A stretch of DNA of 64,000 nt from Polytrichum commune. Its lineage: Eukaryota > Streptophyta > Polytrichopsida > Polytrichales > Polytrichaceae. The position numbers and the translations under genes were made by a program. Positions 57,439 through 64,000 of this stretch are shown piece by piece; the first letter of the stretch is position 1, and the number at the start of each line of letters is the position of its first letter. The notes under the pieces were generated by a model that saw only the letters and a program-made list of their open reading frames with translations, did not search any database and was not told the DNA's origin. The stretch spans positions 58,282,001 to 58,346,000 of the forward strand of contig OX485804.1 in the NCBI GenBank assembly GCA_950295325.1. The letters run 5' to 3'.

Positions 57439-57530
57439 ACATCCCCTAGGAACTTTGAGGTTAAGCAGCCTAAGGCTCGAATAGTTCTTGAATGGGTGAC
57501 CTTCCTAGCACTTGATTTATGGTGCACCCT
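57439..57530 (+). pseudogene. 5S rRNA-like relic
   Basis: The segment aligns by eye with the 3' two thirds of plant 5S rRNA. GAACTTTGAGGTTAAGC corresponds to the A-box region (GAACTCCGAAGTTAAGC), then AATGGGTGACCTTCCTAGCA to the C-box region (GATGGGTGACCTCCTGGGAA), ending GGTGCACCCT. The first third is not recognisable and both control boxes have changes, so it is unlikely to be a working gene. It could be a stray pseudogene, a 5S-derived SINE, or part of a Cassandra-type LTR, which carries 5S sequence. Confidence 0.65.
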
Positions 57531-57559
57531 ACCACCTATGATCCACCCAATCATGGTGG

Positions 57560-59030
57560 GGGTATCTGGGTGAACCGAAAAAATTCAACCAACCATGTGG
57601 GAACCTAGGAGCTTGCCTTTGGGAAGATAGGTGTCAGCTGGTTTGTTTGTGCATGTTCAAGGTGTTCGCCTTTGAATAAAGGCAACAGTTGTCAGGGACC
57701 TCTATTTCTCATAAGGCCCAAGATCACATATAGACTTAGACCAACTCAAAAAATGAGCAACACCACAAATCACACTAATGGCAACATTGGAGTTGCCTTT
57801 CTTTTCCTTTCTTTTTGCTTTCTTCCAATGGCATACATAATAGGAAAATTTTACAAAGCATAGAGAAAACAACACTAATAAGGCTAGGTTTGATTTAGAT
57901 CCAAGGCCACAAGAACTCCAAAATCAAGTGATCATATTCATCAAGAGTATAACTTGGGAACCAATGAGTTACATTAGGGTCGGGTCCAAGGTATGAGTGA
58001 ATTATGAAATGGCATCACTATCATTCCAAATACAAAGGGTGCCCACTCGAGAAAATACTTCTCCAACTTTGAAAAACCAAACTTCAAGCTTGGATCCAAT
58101 CTTGAGTTCGAAGACAATGTCCAAATCAAGGGGTGTATTGGACCCCAAGTTTAGTGAACATGTACCCTAATGTAAACACACCTAAGTGGTTGTTGTTGTT
58201 GTTGATGACAAATTGGCTTCCAACCATGACTGGTATGGAATAATCACCTACATTGATGTGTGCAATTACGTTGCCTTTGCAAATCTTTACCCATGCAAAT
58301 TACCTTGAGTCATTACCATATCACAAAAATTATGACGCCGTTTATTCATTCAACCATGGTAAAAAAATTTACTACGATAACAAATATTCAAACTAGTGTA
58401 CAATGTTGGCAAATTTAGCATGGGACAAGCTAATTGCATATATGGCACCCAGTTCCATTGACAACCTTCACTCGGAGATGGCTTAACCCTTTGTGATGAA
58501 CTCTAAAGTGCTCAACTGCTCAAGTTTCAAGCATTGTTTTTGGGCATGTTTCTATACACATACATATCCAAATTTAGATTTTGACACTAGGGTGGAGCAA
58601 AACACATTCTTCATATTTGTAGTGGTTGTGGCGGAACAGGTGGAGGTGTAGGGATAGGAAGAGGAGCTTGTCTACACATGGCTTACACCCTTTGTGATGA
58701 ACTCCAAAGTGCTCAACCAACCATTTTTGTTGGGCATGCTCTATATAAATACATCTCATAATTTTGAATCATTAAATTATAGTTTGCAACACATCTTTGA
58801 TTTGACTTGGAACCCCAAAACCTTTAAAATGTTGCTTTATTGTTTAATTATTTCATTTGAGTTCATATAGGATATTATCATGAAACATGGTAATTTATTA
58901 TCAATGTTAAAATGATTCTTCAGAATGAACATGTGTAGGGAATAATTTTCATCCCCCCCCGATGGTACATGTCAATTTCCGAATTTAAATTGATATTTAT
59001 TTGACAATACATATCATAAATCTCAATTAA
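57560..59030. other. no recognised gene
   Basis: It contains a diverged counterpart of DNA near 11560-12150 at about 57890-58160 and two similar blocks (CCTTTGTGATGAACTC) at 58490 and 58690. No supported coding region. Confidence 0.4.
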
Positions 59031-59045
59031 CTATTAGCCCACCCA

Positions 59046-59480
59046 CACTTATTGGTGCGGGCCACCATTAAACAGTTCCTACCAACATTGGTTACATCCA
59101 GAGGCTATTACTTGCCAAACAAGAACTAAAAGTGGCCCCTGCTGGTAGGAGCCGTTCCCTGGTCGCCCACACCAGCAAGTGTGGCCATGCGACATGCCAG
59201 TAGTAATTGGTGTTTGTTTTCCACAACTGAAATCATATCTCATCGCCAATGGTCGGGTGGAGCATCGTGGAGACTTTTCATAATCACCCAATCACTTGCC
59301 AAGCTGGAACTAAAAGTGGCCCTCACTGGTAGGAACCGTTCCCTAGTTACCCACACCAGTAAGTGTGGCCATGCAATATACCGATAGCATTTGGTTTCCG
59401 TTTTCCACTACCGAAATCATATCTCATCGCCAATGGTCGGGTGGAGCATCACGGCGCCTTTTTGTAATCACCAATGCCCG
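59046..59480. repeat. MITE-related repeat with a 184 bp tandem duplication
   Basis: At 59046-59183 a foldback element has complementary ends (CACACTTATTGGTGCGGG and the complement of CACCAGCAAGTGTGG). A 184 bp segment starting near AACTAAAAGTGG (59124) is repeated from 59308, including GGTAGGAACCGTTCCCTAG-like and TCATCGCCAATGGTCGGG blocks. Antisense frames here are artefacts of the repeat. Confidence 0.7.
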
Positions 59481-59732
59481 AGCTACAATTGGGAAATGCC
59501 CTTGGCAGGACATGGAAAGCGGCATGGCTTCGTGATACTTAATACTACTTATTGAACTTACACACATCCTCGGGCTCGAGCGTGCGACATGATCTATCTT
59601 AGGGCAATCAAGAGTGTCTTCCCACTTACTTTTGTGCAAGGGGACAAGCTCCGAGATATCTCTTTGTGGTATTGAAAGAAAAGAATGTGGTGAACACATG
59701 ACTCGTCGGCCAATATGACAAGGGCCCGGGGA

Positions 59733-59746
59733 GGGGGGGGGGGGGG
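59733..59746. repeat. G14 tract
   Basis: Fourteen uninterrupted G within a purine-rich stretch (59725-59754). Confidence 0.9.
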
Positions 59747-59759
59747 AGGGGGGTAGCTT

Positions 59760-60215
59760 TTGATGGGTGTTTTTTTTTAGGGTTTGTAGCTAGGCCGCTA
59801 GCTAGGGAAGCACCTGCATGATCAGAATCTTATTATGAGCGTGTTGCTTAAAAGCTTTACAGCCCGTAAGTTTGTCCCATTGGCTTCTTTATATTGCACA
59901 AGTGTAGGTCAAACCCTAATAATTTAAGGAGAGAGTGAAAAAGGTACCATGCACCCCGCCTGTCACAGGAGATGGCTCCAGAGTGCCAGCGGAAAGTGGG
60001 CTGGCCTGGTAAATGGTCGGCCCGAGATTCACCGGCTTTCCCAATGATCCCGTTCGATGAGTAACCGGCCGGCATATGAAGCTTGGTAACTAACGTAAGG
60101 ACAATGCAATTCGGGCGAACCAACCCATACACTCGTTCCTTCCTTGTTGGATGCCTAACCCCCTTGTCTCAAAGGAACTAGTGTACGGGTTGGTTCGCCC
60201 CAGCCAGAACAATGT
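59760..60215. other. no recognised feature
   Basis: G+C-richer than its surroundings. The minus frames 60132-59857 and 60448-60155 show no family features. Confidence 0.35.
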
Positions 60216-60219
60216 TGTT

Positions 60220-60392
60220 GTGGGTGCAGATGAACTGGTTGAAGTTCGAGACTCCAGGAAAATGACTGGCCATTTTGGAGGAGTTTATAGAATATACCCT
60301 TAGTTGAAAAAGAAAAAAACTGAAAGATGTCAGCATGTAACGGTTGTTGAACTTGGAAACGCTTGGACCTCAACTGATCGTGTCCAGAAATC
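60220..60392 (-). mobile_element. Mutator-like MITE, decayed inverted copy
   Basis: GCAGATGAACTGGTTGAAGT, GACTGGCCATTTTGGAGG, ATGTCAGCATGTAAC and GACCTCAACTGATCGTG follow the family order on the minus strand. Termini are not recognisable. Confidence 0.55.
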
Positions 60393-60407
60393 GCCCTGGA
60401 TATTGGG

Positions 60408-60904
60408 TAGGGAGAGAGGGAATTATCATACACGAGCATACCTCTCATCCATTCAAGATAGAAACTTGACCCTTATAGATTTGTTTGTTTGTTTGTTTGT
60501 TTGTTTGTTCTTTTTGTTTATGTTTTGGAACACAAGAGGTGTGCAGTCACCTGGCTAGTTTTTTTGTCAAGTAGAAAGAAGATTTCACGGTTGGGAATTG
60601 AACCACCAACCACTCCATTCGGTTTTAAGTACCTCTCCACTATCATCCGGTAATTTAGGGTCATCTCGGACGTCCCCTTACAGGGTTTGTTGCCAATTCA
60701 TCTCAAATGATCTTGAGTGGGTTAATTTGGGGTCTTTGAAGTTGATTTTGAGATCAGGTCATCTAGAAAAAACAACTTCGTGGTTGTACACTATTACAAG
60801 GCTTTCTAAAAGAAGTACCTTCCTCGTCGCACACTATTTCAAGGCTTTCATGTTGAATGAATGAGTGAGAGGTACCCTTGTACATGATAATTCCTCCTCT
60901 CCCT
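60408..60904. mobile_element. inverted-repeat element, family H (about 497 bp)
   Basis: The left end (GGGAGAGAGGGAATTATC, then GAGCATACCTCTCATCC) is complementary to the right end (GTGAGAGGTACCCTTG, then GATAATTCCTCCTCTCCC). It contains a (TTTG)n run at 60478-60509 and a tRNA-like stretch. No coding capacity; target duplication not resolved. Confidence 0.6.
60560..60665 (-). repeat. tRNA-like A and B box pair, possible SINE relic
   Basis: On the minus strand GATAGTGGAGAGGTAC is followed about 30 bp later by GGTTCAATTCCCAACC, resembling pol III boxes A and B. No foldable tRNA; the tail is not clear. Confidence 0.35.
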
Positions 60905-61170
60905 AAGATAGCCCGCCTTAGGGTGAGAGGGGATGGCTAGGAATTTGTGGTGTCTGGGTAAACTCATGCATTGTGAAGGTGAAAACACAGTGAATCGTTT
61001 CACATCGTGCAAATACTCTTTTAGAATACTAAACTCTGGAAATAGCACAAGGGACCTTGAATTACTCTAGCGAAGTCAAGTTGGAATGGATCCGCCCTCA
61101 ACTTGCAAGGGATGTGTTCTTACCAAAGCCCTTCATGCACAATAGATGAGTTTACATAGACATAATGAAC

Positions 61171-61404
61171 CCTGAGCCAAAGGGAATTATTGCATATGAG
61201 CGTACTTCTCATTCATTCAACAGTAAAACCTTGAAATAGTATGCATCTCGTAGGTTACTTGATTCACATTGGGATTACTTTTTAAAACCTTGAATTGATT
61301 TACTCCAAGGCATATGAGATGGATTGGCCACATATTTACAAGGTGAGTTTTTATGTTGGTTGGATGAAAGATACATTTGTGTGCGATAATTCCCCCTCGC
61401 CCTG
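61171..61404. mobile_element. family H element, short form (about 234 bp)
   Basis: The ends GGGAATTATTGCATATGAGC and, complemented, GGGGAATTATCGCACACAAA are inverted, continuing into GTACTTCTCATTCATTC-type DNA. The complemented right terminus starts CAGGGCGAGG, which would suit a hAT-type end, but I see no 8 bp duplication. Confidence 0.6.
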
Positions 61405-61409
61405 CTCAA

Positions 61410-62475
61410 GGTGCTAAAACCCCAATCAAGACATTGATCCTATCTTACGCCTATAAGCATCTGAACATTTCTATTACTGAAATTCCTTCAATTTTGTCTT
61501 TCGGCAAGATAACAAACTTCTGGGGCGATAGAGTTATCCATAAAACAAAGTAGATGAAACCATGGGTTTAGTCCCAAACCATGAGTTTATGAGAATTAAC
61601 ATGAAGTCACCCAAGGTCTCTTAATGCTTAAATTACCATACACAAATAATGGTGTTGGGTTATTAAGATTTTTCTAGCTTGTCCTACTAAGATGGGTGTG
61701 GCAAGCTCACCTTGCATAGGTGGATCTAGGATTCATGACAACGGGTCCCATGCACTTATCCTATTTTAGATCATGAAATTCTCTTGAATTTTGAGAGGTG
61801 GAAAGAGGAGGTTCCAAAAGTTTCACCAACTTTCAAAATAGACTCCGCTACACAGCAAGCTAACAAGCTCTTAGTAGAACGTTTCATCAAAGGAGGATCA
61901 AACCCATGGTTTCGTCCCTCTTTGACGAACTTTACAAAATAACTCTAACATTATGATGTCAATACAATAAAACATCAAAATCACATCACAAATCTTCTAT
62001 TAATTAATTAATAACTATATATTTTATTATCATCATCACATGCCATATCATTTTTATTTTCTTGACAAATTAAATGTATGATTTTGAGGGGTTTATTTTC
62101 ATCTTAATTAAGTTATTCACCACTTGGTGTCTTGTAACATAATAATTTCATCATACACCATCATGTGGAGAAAATATTTATTTTTATCTTGTTGGTAAGT
62201 AGTATAAAATCTTGTCACATCTTAGCATGTATAACTTGGTAGTTGTATGAATAGGTCACAAATTTTCAAAGTGCTGATAATAGATGTGTCCATGTTCACA
62301 TCATGTTTATTTTGGGCAAGAATTTGCAGGGATCGTTCTCGGGTAAGAGTCACCACCAAGTCTAGTCAGCCATTCCTACACATGTAAATTTGTAATGCTC
62401 AAAATGCTTGACTTCAAGGCATGTTGGCAATGTGATACCAAAAACAAAACAAAGAAACACATGAAACATATAACT
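61410..62475. other. no recognised feature
   Basis: AT-rich, without a gene, TIR pair or tandem array that I can see. Confidence 0.45.
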
Positions 62476-62480
62476 ACTTA

Positions 62481-62974
62481 GGGCCACTTCACATACGAGC
62501 CATGACCATGAAATTGTGAGAGCCCAAAAGAAAGTGTCCAAAGGCCACCCCAAGACACCTCCAAAATCATGTAGTGTGGTCACGGATTCTCGAGTGTAGT
62601 GTGAAATCATATGTGACCGGGCCCTCAACCAAATGCTATTTCAATGAATTTCTATTTATGTGGGTCCTTACACATGATAAAATAGAATAAACCAACGGTT
62701 GTAAACATTTAGAGTACCATGGTCTCCTGGTGGTTTTGTGTTAGGCCTGCCTCCAAGAGGTGGTTTTGAAAATAATCGAAGTGACCGTGAAACATGATCC
62801 ATTCGATGCCATGTAGGAACCCATGAAGACTTTACATCCATCTTGCATTCACTTACTCCATTGGTCCCTCAAACGTAGTGTGATGCAAACGTGGACCAGC
62901 TCCGCGTTTTCCACCAATGAGAGTGCTTGAAGTGTAATGGTCACGGGCTCTCAGTCTCGTGTGTGAAGTGGCCC
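62481..62974 (-). mobile_element. PIF/Harbinger MITE, single-unit form (494 bp), inverted
   Basis: The ends are GGGCCACTTCACATACGAG and the complement of GTGTGAAGTGGCCC, with TTA on both sides (62478-62480 and 62975-62977). It aligns in reverse with 26055-26550. The 63-codon frame running into its right part is a shadow. Confidence 0.88.
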
Positions 62975-62977
62975 TTA

Positions 62978-63560
62978 AAGCAATGTTTTCAGAACACTCT
63001 CGACATATACTAGAAGCCGGCATCGGGCAATTCACTCGGAGCATTCATTTATTCATTGGCAATCTTAAGTTGAAATATTAGTTGCAAAGATGTCATCTCC
63101 TCACAACCATTGCTTGTAAACGGCGATAACAATACTAGAATGGGTGATTTTCCAATCGACCTTGATTCCCGATACACCATACCACTATTGTCCATGCGAT
63201 CACAATGAATTGTTTAGATGAAACGGATATTTCGAACCAAGCATGCAAGAACCTAGGGGCAACCCCTTTGCATGATGGTGCAAGCCCATTGGCATGCCAA
63301 TTATTCGTTGGTACTTGAGTGTGGAGATTTGCGTGAGAGAATTTGCTCAATAGCATCGTAGGCTTTTCTTACACTTGGCGGGGATATGGGTGTTTGAAAT
63401 GAAGATGTGCTCCGAAATCATCTCCCCACATTCCATCTTAGTGTTTTCGACAACCCTAGGACATTCCTCACATGAATCTTATGGCGGGACCCTGGGGGTC
63501 CGCATAGACTTTGTCTCAAAACGTCATTAATTATTTATTTGGCCGGAGTGCTTATGTTGC
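62978..63560. other. no recognised feature
   Basis: No supported coding region or element boundary. Confidence 0.4.
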
Positions 63561-63565
63561 AGCAT

Positions 63566-63595
63566 AAACCTAAACCTAAACCTAAACCTAAACCT
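63566..63595. repeat. (AAACCT)5 telomere-like hexamer tract
   Basis: Five perfect AAACCT units, that is TTTAGG on the other strand. The usual plant telomere unit is the heptamer TTTAGGG, so this is one base short of it. Embedded in unique-looking DNA. Confidence 0.9.
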
Positions 63596-64000
63596 ATAGA
63601 AGTTGGCTAGAAGTCATTACTGCATCTTGCAGCATAGCGTTGGATCTCTCTTGCTATCAGCAAAGTATCTCTTTTAATAACTTCACTCAAAAATATGTTC
63701 CTACTTATTTCTCCAAAACTCCATCTAAAAAATGAGCATGGTACCCCTAAACATGACCAATTGCGTCACCATTAAAAAATAATTGATCCGAATGTCCCCG
63801 TGTAGCTCATGATGCGAGCAATCGATTGTTGCCTTCGTAGAAAGAGTCGGAGTTATATTAACAATGCTACAGAGTTTATGCGAGAGCGAAGGGCGAATGG
63901 GACCCCTGGGTCCCGCCATATGGTTCACATGTCCTTTGAATTTGCCAAAGTTACCGCTTTCTACCTTGGTGCTACGCTAAGTTGGTTCATTGGTGTCATT
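63596..64000. other. no recognised feature
   Basis: A minus-strand 67-codon frame has no family features. GGGACCC-type words occur near 63485 and 63900. The window ends in undefined sequence. Confidence 0.4.

Noticed and set aside
57439-57530. A functional 5S rRNA gene
   Set aside because: The first third is missing or unrecognisable and the A-box and C-box regions have several changes; it is also not in an array.
1-64000. An intact LTR retrotransposon
   Set aside because: I found no pair of long direct repeats with TG...CA ends and no integrase or gag-pol frame; only one weak LTR-like patch at 30340-31040.

Overview
The window looks like repeat-rich nuclear DNA from a flowering plant. It is AT-rich, has one spliced plant-type gene, and is otherwise built almost entirely of transposable elements. 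I cannot name the species. The one gene I can defend is a non-specific phospholipase C (NPC, phosphoesterase family) on the minus strand at 4292-7120. It has three exons with canonical GT-AG introns, and the reconstructed 513-residue frame is open from start to stop. A TATA box about 100 bp upstream directly abuts an eight-unit degenerate tandem repeat (7229-8165), so the repeats form the proximal promoter DNA.

The rest is a layered deposit dominated by DNA transposons. Several can be bounded to the base from terminal inverted repeats (TIRs) and target-site duplications (TSDs). These are a Mutator-like MITE family with 9-10 bp TSDs (3538-3756; 49216-50742), PIF/Harbinger MITEs with GGGCC ends and TTA or TCA TSDs (2830-3377; 13670-14894; 26055-26550; 62481-62974), and a 6.4 kb PIF/Harbinger element with a broken transposase (27300-33724). 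The latter carries a hAT element with an 8 bp TSD (27320-28393). There are also a deleted pogo/Tigger element with TA TSD (24420-25495) nested in another inverted-repeat element (23981-25673), and CACTA-type elements (18250-18506; 49421-50721). Nesting is frequent; in one place a tRNA-derived SINE lies inside a CACTA element inside a Mutator-like MITE.

Four decayed fragments of one non-LTR retrotransposon (LINE) lineage lie at 18040-19610 (+), 34480-38690 (-), 51300-52480 (-) and 52940-53660 (+). Translated around their frameshifts they share the 3' part of a polyprotein in the order RNase H (seen in two), a Cys/His finger with an RHN motif, a Pro-Cys-Thr-Cys cluster, then an Arg-Pro-Asp motif and a segment resembling the restriction-like endonuclease (RLE) of R2-type elements. 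The familiar angiosperm LINEs (L1, RTE) use an AP-type endonuclease, so RNase H plus RLE is the most unusual signal here.

Layout: 1-4 kb nested MITEs; 4.3-8.2 kb NPC and its promoter repeats; 8.2-10.2 kb G+C-richer DNA without a recognised gene; 10-27 kb MITEs, tandem repeats, LINE A and the pogo nest; 27.3-33.7 kb the PIF/Harbinger composite; 34.5-38.7 kb LINE B; 40-45 kb a cluster of one dispersed family; 45-49 kb unassigned; 49-54 kb the triple nest and two opposed LINE fragments; 54-64 kb scattered MITEs, a 5S rRNA-like relic and a telomere-like hexamer tract. Apart from NPC I see no gene likely to serve the host. All identifications come from reading the sequence and recalled family features; no database search was run.
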